64,000 nucleotides of DNA from Andrena cerasifolii (lineage: Eukaryota > Arthropoda > Insecta > Hymenoptera > Andrenidae): contig NC_135126.1 in assembly GCF_050908995.1 (NCBI RefSeq), positions 8,246,001 to 8,310,000 of the forward strand, read 5' to 3'. Below are positions 48,601-58,540 of the stretch, piece by piece. A model generated the notes under the pieces. The model ran no database searches. It was not told where the DNA came from and was given only the letters and a program-made list of their open reading frames with translations. The position numbers were made by a program, and so were the translations under genes. Numbering within the stretch: position 1 is the first letter of the stretch; each line of letters begins with the position of its first letter.

Positions 48601-48879
48601 CTCCCTTGAATATTCAAACGGTCTGCCCACACAGCGAATCCTTTCTTCCCTAATCTCCAACTGTAAACTTTCTGCCGCAGGGAATTACTGGATACTCCAC
48701 ATCAAGTGGCCACCGTTCGAAGTCCCGAATTTTTACGAGCCGAACAAGTATTGCAACAAGATACTCTACACGTTCGCCATGGTGCACCTAGGCGTGGTTT
48801 ACGTGATGTTCGCCATCACAGTGTTTGTGGTGATGGTGCTGGCGTCGTTCCGGATTTTAGCCTGCCCGTTCCCCGAAAG
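39683..48879 (+). CDS. TMEM272-like four-pass membrane protein with SPRxS-repeat N-terminal region
   Basis: Coding exons are 39683-39916, 40927-41617, 42921-43072, 44547-44793, 46720-46941 and 48681-48879, all phase-consistent with GT-AG borders. The product is about 582-584 residues. The first exon starts at an acceptor (39662) and has an in-frame TGA at 39665-39667, so translation begins at ATG 39683. Residues 1-360 are Ser/Pro/Arg-rich with SPRNSLVP/SPRGSI-type repeats. Four hydrophobic segments follow: about 423-442, 456-477, 496-516 and 543-575. Between TM1 and TM2 stands FYDNCPLETSIPTYMIIGG, and TM3 ends in GWFAIGNYWI. The CP...IP.Y...GG motif and the WF..GN.W motif are what I know from TMEM272-type proteins; their function is unknown. 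The last exon ends AAAG|GTAAGC in phase 2. Reading through the donor would stop at TAA 48881-48883; splicing would add a few residues from a downstream exon. Confidence 0.85.
40927..41617 (+). repeat. Protein-level SPRxS repeat array in exon 2 of the TMEM272-like gene
   Basis: This exon encodes roughly a dozen copies of (R)[S/T]PR[N/G/H/R]S[L/I](VP), for example RSPRNSLVP, RSPRHSLVP, RSPRGSIA, QSPRNSIAP and RTPRGSLS. Two more copies lie in exon 1 (TSPRGSM, RSPRGSF). The copies use different synonymous codons, so this is conserved amino-acid periodicity rather than a recent DNA-level tandem repeat. Confidence 0.85.
43162..43409. mobile_element. Small inverted-repeat element in intron 3 of the TMEM272-like gene
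   Basis: Left arm GAAATTGAGGACCTTGCAGC, continuing to CAACTCCAT, mirrors the right arm ATGGAGTTGCA to GCAAGTTCCTCAATTTC. The arms are about 38 bp and the whole is about 248 bp, with an AT-rich centre. It begins about 90 bp after the donor of exon 3. No clear target duplication was defined. Confidence 0.7.
47718..48421. mobile_element. piggyBac-like non-autonomous element in intron 5 of the TMEM272-like gene
   Basis: The ends are CCCTTTCGGCC and GGTCGAAAGGG, each preceded or followed directly by TTAA (47714-47717 and 48422-48425). TTAA duplication with a CCCTTT-type terminus is the known piggyBac pattern. Sub-terminal GGGACACATATGTCCCAG and CTGGGACACATGTG motifs form inner inverted repeats. 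The 704-bp interior is AT-rich and has no transposase frame. Confidence 0.8.
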
Positions 48880-50048
48880 GTAAGCGATTCGTTCTCCGCC
48901 ACGAGTAGTAAATCACCGTCACCGGTCAGCCGTATCACGCGATGCGGGATTCGACGAGGTATCGCGTTCGTTCGTTCTTCCCACCAGCGTGTGTCGCGAT
49001 GTGCCTCGCGAATAGCGTTGCCGGAATCGCGGTATCGCGAAATTGCGGGATCCCGCCGATAGGATTCGTGGTTAACGACGCGATAAACGGCTCCCCGCGA
49101 TCGCCGACCGCGGGCACGCGGCTGCAGATGCACGGTGCCTTTAAGCGGCACGGCCGAAAGCTTCCCGCGCGGCTCACACTTGCCGAAGCAAGGCAAACGG
49201 TCGTAGATGGAAAGTTCAGATCGAGCTTCGGTATACAAATTCAGCGAATTTTTTCACCTATTTGAACGAAGCTTTCGGGAACACCGTGCCAAAGCTCGCG
49301 AGGGCATTAGGTCAGCGTACATCGCCGCGAGTATTCCGCATGCAACGTCGATGCCGAATATTCCGCGCTCGGAAAGCAATCAGCCGACATATGAACGTGC
49401 ACGCGCATACTCGGCCAGCGTTAACCGAGTCTACGGGTACCTACACGCGCAAAATAGTAGGTCAACGAATTTGGTCGCGTGCCGGCGCGAACAGCTCATA
49501 AATACCGCGAAGCGAAGCGGGCGCGTATCGCCGTCCGCGACGATCAACGAAACACCGTTTCCCGTTTCGCGTGTCAGCAGCTCACAGTGGATTTCCACGC
49601 TACTCTGGTCCCCTTCTATCTTCCAGTTAATCCAGCTAAGAGAGAGAATAATCACGCGACACCCGGGCTGATCGCGAGCATTGCTCGTCGCTCTGACCGA
49701 GTCGCTTCGGAATCGACCGCGATCAATCGCGCTGTGGCCATTTTCCCTTGCGCCTGCTGCTGTCCCGTGCAACACTTAACACGCTTCATCTCAAAGCTCC
49801 CCGTAACTGTGGAAAACTAGCCCGCGAAAGGGCAGGCTTCCAGCGCGGCTCGAGGGGAAAGTGCCTCGGCGAGACTCTTATCGTTGACTTGCACTACTTG
49901 CGCGGCTCGCGTTCAGGGCGTCGCCGCTGCGAGAATAAACTCCGCCGTGCGGATTGTCGCGTAATGGATGAAACGGTCGATTCCCGGAGAGACAGCAGGG
50001 CGTAAACTCGCGGCTCACCGTCGGTCCGTTTTCTTCCGTTTCTTGCAG

Positions 50049-50058
50049 ATACAAATAA
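50049..50058 (+). CDS. Candidate tiny terminal exon of the TMEM272-like gene
   Basis: A strong pyrimidine tract and acceptor (CCGTTTCTTGCAG) ends at 50048. Joining to the phase-2 donor at 48879 gives R-Y-K-stop, with TAA at 50056-50058 and 584 residues in total. An alternative acceptor at 49626 would give S-stop. I prefer the 50049 exon for its acceptor quality, but transcript data are needed to choose. Confidence 0.35.
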
Positions 50059-50358
50059 CCGCTGCGATCCACGCGCCTGCCCGTAGACGCATCCGAAAGC
50101 GAGTGGACGATCAACGCGAAGAACAAAGGGCGAAGTCTTCTCAAGCTTCTTGTAGCTACTCCGACGAAATTCTATTTTGGGACTTTGAGTAGCAACGGCA
50201 GGGTTGTCGCTGAAAGTGGACCACAGCTTTGAATCGGAAGAGGGGTTGCGGGAAGATCTAGTAACTTGTTGTTTCACTTGCATGACAAATTAAGACGCGC
50301 GATCGCGCAGATCGAAGCTCCTGGACGACGATTCTTCTTTGACGAGATGACAAATAAA
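50059..50358 (+). terminator. Possible 3' UTR with proximal polyadenylation signal
   Basis: AATAAA is at 50353-50358, about 300 nt after the candidate stop. A more distal AATAAA lies at 52563-52568 in AT-rich DNA and could end a longer transcript. The assignment depends on the terminal exon being right. Confidence 0.3.
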
Positions 50359-53087
50359 ATTAAAGATTCCCATGGCGCGACACTGCGATCTACATTGTAC
50401 CAAAGCGTGGCGAGGAGAGCGCCCCGTCTTTCTTGATAGAAATCGCGTTGTCGAAGGTTGAATTGATGCTGGAGAGGCGAGAAGCCAGGCCAGCTTCGAC
50501 GACCCGTTTCTGAGGAAACGACAGAAACTCTGTCGACGAGACCAATGGAGATAATCGCGTAGATCGTTACAGCCATCGAGTGCTCGATCGTGAGCGCTGG
50601 ATCCACGCGTTGCTGGAAACGATCGAGGGAAACCGCGGCAGGTGGGAGCCTCGTAAAGACGAACGAATCCTGAACCGCGCGAAATGTCTGCTAGGCCACG
50701 TTGGAGACATATGTGCAGAAGCGGAGGAAAGGAGGATGCTTTCCGCGAGGAAGGCAACCATTGCGAACGGAGGCCGGGAGAGTTAGATCGATTTCAGGGG
50801 AACGAAGAGAACGAACGGATGAAAAAGCATACCGGGCCTTTATTGTCGTGGGATGTGTATACGTGTGTAAGAATCCGCCGCTCGATAGAACGCCCGAATC
50901 AGATCTGACGTACGAAACGCAGTGGAAATAATGGACACACAGGCGGCTGAAGAACCGAGCGAATTGGGACACATTTGACCAGGCTGCAGCCATTGTTTTT
51001 GCTTCCTATTGTGTTAAGAGTTTCAAGGTAAGCATCGCGAGAAGGAGAAACGTGCAAGGGGTTTCTAAGAGGAAAAAGCAGATATTAAGAATCTCGGAAC
51101 TGCGAATTCACCGCCCTCGTGTCGGGCGAGCGTGGAGCAAGAATGTCCCCGAAGCGGAATGAACATCGCAGTAAGGAAGAGTTAAGGGTTTAATCACTGA
51201 GCGGAAGCTGCAATTTGTCGGGGAGGTCCGGAGGTAAGAGGCACGCTTTCATTGTTCCTTTATCTGCTTTCGAAATCTTCGAAAACTTGCACTCGACGAA
51301 CCTTGGGTCGACTTGGCACGATCGGCATTCGATCCTCGAACGAGTGTGTATTCTTGCCTGTACTTTTGTCCAAATGCATTGACGAGCTTTTCGTGCATGT
51401 GACCAGCCAATGTTTAATTGTAACGAGAACATCCGTAGTATGGAATTTTGTTGTACTATATACTACTTTTTATAAATGTTTTTACCGGCGGTTATGGGGT
51501 TCCATTCATACTATGTGTTAAATGGGGCGCAGCAACGGTATACACACGCGTATAGCATTGCCAACGCTGGAACGCTGAATCCTTTTAACTGTTAACTAAC
51601 AGTGCAACATGCAATCCCCGTCGACGCGATACTTCCCAGTTTTTTATACAATTTATTTCGATTCACCGCGGTGTTAGACTCGACGATGTTCGCGCGATTA
51701 ATTGCGTTCCCGTATTAAAGCGATCGTGCAAAGCGTTTCCGTGAAAAAAGAAGGGGTCCAATGTACCCATCAGTCGTCCCAACAGTGAGCACGGGCACTC
51801 AGTTAACAGTTAATCAACAATCATTCGTAACGAGAAACGAAGCACGGTGCTTGACTGCTTTCTTCATCCGTGCACCATCTTTAAATAGGGGTGACTGGAC
51901 GTCACCTCGTGGTGGCAATGTCGACAAAGATGCATCTCGTTGGTGTTTGTTTGTCATGATGCTATCCGTGGAGATCCCATGGATGGTAATCAAACATGAT
52001 ACTATTACAAAGCCTAACTAGGGAAGTGTTGTCTGTAAACTACTTTAAGAACAATGTAGCGTTTCGTCGTTCCTCTCGAGAAGAGACCATGTGACCGCAT
52101 GGGATGTAACCTGTCCGTTCAAAGTACTCTTCCAGAGTCAAGAACTCGAGCCCCCCCATTTACGTAGGGTGACAAGCCAACGACTAACGATGTTATTGAA
52201 AAGAAAACCGATGAAGCAAAACAATAAGTGTCAATTAAATCAGCACAGAGATTATATTCCATGCAGTAGAATGCGAACGACCGATGACAATTTGATGTAC
52301 ACACATACAAACATAAACACGAACACACAAACACACATATATATATATTCTATATATGTAAATGTATAAATATATGTACACTTGTATGTTATATATGTAA
52401 TCGTTATCAAAGAATTGACCAAAGAGGAAGGAATCGGTAGGTATATTAGAAATCGGATCGAATTGGTTCGCGTTCGTATAGAGAGGCTCATTATTTATGT
52501 ACGTTAGATATCCATGATTGCGCGATGATTCGATCACGGGTCCATACTTAATCATCCGTACAAATAAATGTTACTAATCTCTACTGTGTACACAAAGTCT
52601 ATGTAAACGTGTATGAACCGTTATCGTTAGACCGCTGTCCCTGATAATCGTGCGTATAAAACGAAGTTCACTGTCTCCACCAAAAAGAGAACCAACCAGT
52701 TCTTTCTAAATTCTCAATTTACACCGCGTCACCGGTACTCTCCTTCGTTCGCGGTGCGAAATCTCTCCGGGAGAGATCTGAAAAAGTCGCGGCCAATTGG
52801 CGAATCCTACGAACGAAGCGGTTCCCACGAAACGTGAATTATATCGAGCGGTAAGCGAACAACGCCGTAACAGCGAAGTTCGACGAGTCGCATGCTGGCG
52901 AATATTCGGGCGCGAGCGTCACGCGTGTACGCAACCAAGTACAAATAATAGGACGGCAGCAGGAAATAAGGAAACGCGTGGAGCATTGAAGAGACACACA
53001 TATCGTGCGCGTGTTAGGAGAGAAGGGAGTGCGAACTGGGAGTCGCCGGAAATTAGGGGGTCGCGAGCGAGAAAAGGGACCTGAAAA
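50359..53087. other. No coding gene recognised; possible long 3' UTR, then promoter-like sequence
   Basis: 50.4-51.2 kb is CpG-rich with chance frames on both strands. 51.2-52.6 kb is more AT-rich, consistent with either a long 3' UTR or intergenic DNA. 52.7-53.1 kb is CpG-rich and precedes the possible first exon at 53088. Confidence 0.4.
52298..52380. repeat. CA/TA microsatellite
   Basis: An interrupted tract of ACACAC/ACAAACAC passes into TATATATATA and TATATGTA repeats. It generates spurious hydrophobic or tyrosine-rich open frames on the minus strand (52235-52555). Confidence 0.85.
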
Positions 53088-53172
53088 ATGCAGTTACGTT
53101 CCCGGCGATCCGTAGATCTCATCGAAATCTCGCGCAGCGACTTGTCGAGAGGACGCCGCGTGATCCGAAACG
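53088..53172 (+). CDS. Possible first coding exon of a gene continuing past the window
   Basis: ATG at 53088 (context GAAAAATGC) opens 28 codons (MQLRSRRSVDLIEISRSDLS...) ending in phase 1 at a good donor, AACG|GTGAGT (53172/53173). The upstream 350 bp is CpG-rich and promoter-like. I do not recognise the peptide, and no second exon was found in the remaining 11 kb. Confidence 0.2.
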
Positions 53173-53697
53173 GTGAGTTGCTGAGAGGGGAGTAACGTAA
53201 GGTATTTCCATTGAACCTAAGTTCACGCTTGTTCATGGTAGAGGATCATTGCAAATCTATCAAACGCTCAAGTTTCTCGCGATCAATTTGCTGGGCGCGG
53301 AAATCTTCTCCGTCGTTTCGTTCTCACGGTCGCATACGGTGTCACGGTGTTAACGGCGAGATTCGGTGTTCACGTGCGCCAGCTCGCAACGGTGTAATCC
53401 ACCTTTAGCCGATAATTGTGTCGAAGAGTCAACGAGGTGAGTTATTCGGTATGAACCGCGCGCATATCGGTCCTTAGCGGTAGGCTGTTTAGTGGTGTAA
53501 CCTGGGTGGAACGCGTGCGACGCACACGGATGCATGGACGGATGAACGATGCACGTGAGCGTGTTGTAATTGTAACGCGCGATAAGATTCCCGCGGGCTG
53601 CACGCCAGTTTCACGGGGTACGACATCGAGAAATCGGGGAAACGTTGTTTGCTCAAAATTCATTGCGGATCGATTGCAGCCCCCGTTATCGTCTGCA

Positions 53698-53717
53698 CCC
53701 CCCCCCCCTTCTTCTTC
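53698..53717. repeat. Poly-C run followed by CTT repeats
   Basis: Eleven consecutive C residues (53698-53708) pass directly into CTTCTTCTT. Confidence 0.9.
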
Positions 53718-55344
53718 ATTCTTCCTACTCTGCTGCTTTCTTTCTTTATTCGAGTTCATGTGGAACTAATACTTAGCCGAGGCGAGGGAGGAGGATTTGA
53801 CGAAGCAATCTTGGAGAGCATGAGAAAAGAAAGGACCCAGTAGCAGGGATGTCCCGTGATTACAGTGGAATCGAGCGAAAGCTTCGAACCAGACATGGCA
53901 GATACTTTATTTGGTCCGAAGCTTCAGCAATTCGCTACCCACGTGGAATCGACAGGCGCAGATAAATCCGGCAACCCGATATCCTCCCAGGGTGACAATA
54001 TTCGGGCAAATATTTCTCGCAGACGTGAAACGGGATGCGAGGTATCGGGGGGGTTGGAGCGATGCGGGGGCGTTTGAAATTTTAATTAAAACGCTGCGCG
54101 ACGACAAATATCAAATTAACCGACCAACTCTATTGCAGATTTGATTTAGCGTTTCCACCAGCACCGGTGGCCGAAAGTGAATGTAATATACATTTACACG
54201 TATGTATCGACGCGAGTCGCGAGCAGGAAGTCCTGCGCCTACGTTCTTTCGTCGGTTTGATTCTCTGCGCGACGAAGCTACGATGTGGCAGAGCTTCCCT
54301 CCCGCGATTCGTCTCACCCGTAGCGCGTAAGGATTAACAATTGTGTTGATATATCAAATGTTACGGTGTCGTTGGATTTATATAGAATAGAGAGCTTATT
54401 TATTTTTATACTGAGTGGTTTGATAGCGTCCGATATATTTAATTCAACAACGTACAACGGTGGAAAAGGGGCTGTTTACTGGCGCTGCGTGGTTCCTTCG
54501 TTTCCTTTGTATATTTCGATGCGCGACTCACTCGATCAGTTGCCATTCATTTCACCGATGTTCGCTGACCGTGGCTAATTAAGTACACGTATATGTACGT
54601 ACAGGTAGTGATCTATAATTATGCGCGTGTGGTCTCATATGTATCGGCGTAACGTTTCTCGGTCAGACGTTAGAGATGCGTGAAGTGCGTTTAGTGGTGT
54701 CGTATCTATTTAGTAGTGATTTAGGATTATTTGCACGCGCTAAATCGCGAATTGTGGTCCAGGCTTTAAAGTAGAGCTCATATCGTCGCAACACATTCTA
54801 ACGCTTCCTTCCCTCGACCCAGAAATAGCGGTGGAAATCATGCAGACTTGCCCGATGAAAAATCATTCTCGACTTAAAGCCGCTATCGCGGAGCTCGTAT
54901 CATAATTTCTGCCAGAAGATTCGATACCGTAAAGCTCGACACGCCGATCTCCAAGTTCGAAGGCATTCCCGATGTAGTACAAACTAATTTCTAATTCCCT
55001 GCCCTGCCTTTGCTACGTCTGTAATCACATGTTGGGAACGTAAAGATTCCCAGCGCTATTTGCGGAGCCGATCGACCTGTCGCAGACATCGATTACATTT
55101 TTCTACGCCATTTGCACTATTCCTACGAACTACTGCGAACCGCGGTCGTTTCAGTGTATACCTCACGATCGTCCGTGTGTAGAGGGAAGGAAGAGGTAGT
55201 ACATCGTGCGCGAAATCGATATCGAAAAGGGTACCTTTTAGAACGAGCGTCGCCACGACGTGACCCGCTCGCGTAGCACGTATTCCCATCCAACATCGTT
55301 TGGACGCAGGCATTAATTGGGCCATCCGATTAATACGAGCGTGT

Positions 55345-55374
55345 AATAAAAAATAAAATAAAATAAAAAAAAAA
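55345..55374. repeat. A-rich AAAAT-type simple repeat
   Basis: A run of AAAAATAAAATAAAATAAAA-type units. It produces a phenylalanine-rich open frame on the minus strand that I do not regard as a gene. Confidence 0.9.
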
Positions 55375-58300
55375 TGGAAAAGAAACGAGACAGATGTGTC
55401 CCAGAAGCGGTGCGCGTCAAATCGTGCCCGCGAAAGTACTCTGCGATTACCAGACAGTACCACAAAAGCTATTGATTTTCCTCGATCTGCGGAAGATAAC
55501 AGGAGAACTATCTATCCTTTTCCCTTCCGTTAACAGCGCGATCGGTCATGTAAGACCAGCTCTACGCGTGACGAATGGCTTCGACGCGAACGTTAGGCGA
55601 GGGTAAAGTCTGATACGGACGAAATTTGTATTCGAGGCTCGACTTGAAACGATGAACGCGCGACGCGAGCACCCGCCGCTTTGTCGCGAAAACTTCGCCC
55701 TAGCATTCCTCGCGAGGCCATTCACTCGAACTCGGCACGCGTTTATTTCTTCAGTCTCCACCTCGTTAACATCGCCATTTCAACGTGGCCTCGTTTAATC
55801 GCTAAATTAACGCGTACGCTCGATCCGCGGGAGAAAAGGATGTCCGCGCATCGATCCCGTGCTCCCTGGTAAGCACCCCTCGTCTCCCCGACCGGCGGAA
55901 GGCACCGAGACCTGCGAAGAGAAGAATAGCAGCGAAGAGTTTTCACTTCGTCCGGGAACCTCGCGAGACGATCGAGTCGAAACGCATTCGCCTTGCATCT
56001 ACGGGGAGAGCTTGTTCGAGGGTCCAATCACCGCTTTCGAATTACCATCGACGCACCGACACGGCGCTCTTCTCTTCGCGTTCGATGGTGAAATTAGCGA
56101 ACGACCGATACGAGACGTCGCTTCGGGGGTGAGATTTCCGTGAGACGACCACAACGCTGGGAGCTGGTCAAAAATTATTTTTCTAGAAGCTACGAGACGC
56201 GCGTGGAAACTTTCTACACCACGATCGATTAAGACACCCGCATCGCTCCCAGAAGCTTGCACTTCGAGCAACACCGTCGAAGCGACGACACCATCCGCGG
56301 TCAGTGTCGGGACTCGTACTTCGAACGACGGAAACGCTCGCCACTCTTTTTCAGCCGTCTGGGCCAGCAACACCTCGTGTAATGTTAGCATGTCGCTTTA
56401 ATGGTAGATGTATATCGATAACAGCTCCGCGCGTGTTACAGCCCATTGTGACGCGCTTACACCGAGGGGTGATATCGCGGCAACGTGCCACGATACGAGC
56501 GTGTAACACGGTCCCTGGAACGTGCGTCGGGAAGCTACACGTTGCCCATGCAACACGCTCCGTGGATGCGCACAATTCTTCCCTCTCGCGTCGACCAGCG
56601 CGCTTTTAAATTCACCGATCAATCGCCATGGGTATTCCTTGCCCTCCGCCCCTCATTGTGTAATTTTAATACCACGACCCGGCATCGCGATTGCTTTGCC
56701 ATTTAGCCCGTAAATAGGCTTCCCAGTTGCCAGTCACGAAACTCGCAGCAATTTTAAGTGCAGCCTGTCATGAGAGGATCGTGTAAACTTTTCTGATTTT
56801 ATTTCGCTGCAGTTATTACCAGCGTAGCACGCTGAAAGGGGAGCAGCAGTGCGCTGATGGTTACGAAATCGGCGAAGACTGGTACCACTGGAAAATGCCC
56901 TATTTTAATGGTAACTGTTTATTTCTGGATGCTTTAATATCGCGACAAATGTTTCGAAATTTTTTAATTAATTGGCAGACACACCATCCCGAATGAATGG
57001 CTATCGATTTCCAGTGGTGTCCCAAAGGCCGAGCGGAGGATTATTAAATTGTTGTGGAGGAATGTTGAGAATTGGGTGTAATAACGATTCGGCGAAAGGT
57101 CAGGCTTCGCTGGCATCCTCGGCAAACGTGCCGCGGTCGCAGGTGGTTTAAAATAAATTCGCCAGCGAATTGCAACGAATTATCTGCACGTAGCAGGCGA
57201 CCGGGGTCTGAGCAACGCCCCGCGCGCTGGCTTATCGAGCGACATGTTTTGTTAAATTAAATTACCCTCGAACCGATGAACCTGCCAGTCTCCCCTGACA
57301 TGGCCTACGCAACAGCCACCGCCAAAGGTCAACGCGATAGGATCTTTTGTGCGCATTTAATTTACGCGTCGAGCGTGCATCTCGCGTCTACGAAAGCGTG
57401 TGGAGGAAAACCGAGGAGAGGGATGAATGTCGGGATGCGCTCTGTGCAACTAAACGATCGAGCAGTACACGCATCTGAGGTCTGCAGAACAATACGCGTG
57501 CAGCCAGTCTACCGTCGTAGAATTACGCGGAAGACCCGCAGGGGAGAGATTGGGTAACTCTGCGCATACGTGCCTACGGTATTACACTCCACTGTAACAG
57601 AGAGGGAGAGGAGGAGATACGATTGTAAAACGGGACTGTATGGTGGATTCATTTTGTGACCCATTTATATCGTAACCGCCGAGTACTGAGAATAAAAGTG
57701 TCTACGTGGTACATGCTGAATGTTTCTGGATTTCAACCCCCCGGAACTCTAACCACCCTCTCCAAAAAAACCACCCTCCAACAGAAGCTTTGTCCATTTA
57801 TGCGCCTCTTCTACCATCTTTGATGCTCCTTGAGACTTCGAAATTATCGAGTCTCCGGATAGAACATAGTCCGAGGAAGCACTTGTCAATCACGCGGGAT
57901 GGAAGAGTCCTGCAGTGGAGCGACCGCGTTTCGGTTCGTTACCGAAGCCGGCTCGGATTCCCCAACGCTGTCACACTTCGTTAATGAACGACGCTGCATT
58001 GTTCCATTCACGGGGAAGCTAATCAGACACGCGAAGCCTGTCGATTGGAACGGGCTATCTGATACGCCTATCAGATGACTATAATCACCCCCTGATGGAA
58101 TTCGTCCGACTCGAGCTAGGGAAATCTCGACCGAATAATAAAACGGGCGAACCAGCTTTCGTTTCCCTTCTCCTTCTCATAGGAAACGTTTGGAGTTTCG
58201 AGATCACTCCGGATACAATCCGCTGTCCCGAATTTCCTCGTGCATTCGTTGATTTCGTAACGACGGGAGGGAGGGGACGAATTTCAGGGATGAAGAAAGT

Positions 58301-58450
58301 GGCTGCTTTTCGTCGAGCCAGAGATCAGGTTAGTCTAGCGGAGTGGTACGTAGTTGTCCTGGCAAATACGGAATTCAATCTAAATGTAAATACGCGCCGG
58401 GACATATTCCGAAAGTAGTCGCACGGGAGGAGGAAAAAGCACAAACAATA

Positions 58451-58480
58451 GGGGCGGGAGGGGGAGGGGGGTGGCGGGGG
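58451..58480 (+). repeat. G-rich tract with quadruplex potential
   Basis: Five or more G-runs of three or longer occur within 30 bp (GGGGCGGGAGGGGG, then AGGGGGG, then TGGCGGGGG) with loops of one to four bases, fitting the usual intramolecular G-quadruplex pattern. Confidence 0.75.
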
Positions 58481-58510
58481 TGAACTTTCTGGAATCTACT
58501 ATTCCGGAAG

Positions 58511-58540
58511 TTTCCGTGAACTTTCCGTGAACTTTCCGTG
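58511..58540. repeat. Short 11-bp tandem repeat
   Basis: The unit CTTTCCGTGAA is present nearly three times, starting 30 bp after the G-rich tract. Confidence 0.85.

Noticed and set aside
52235..52555. Tyrosine/isoleucine-rich minus-strand frames
   Set aside because: Produced by the CA/TA microsatellite.
56834..56910. Exon-like segment after GCTGCAG whose phase could follow the TMEM272-like exon 6 (reads YYQRSTLKGEQQCADGYE...)
   Set aside because: Phase match alone is weak; it would need an 8-kb intron, and nothing in the peptide ties it to the family.
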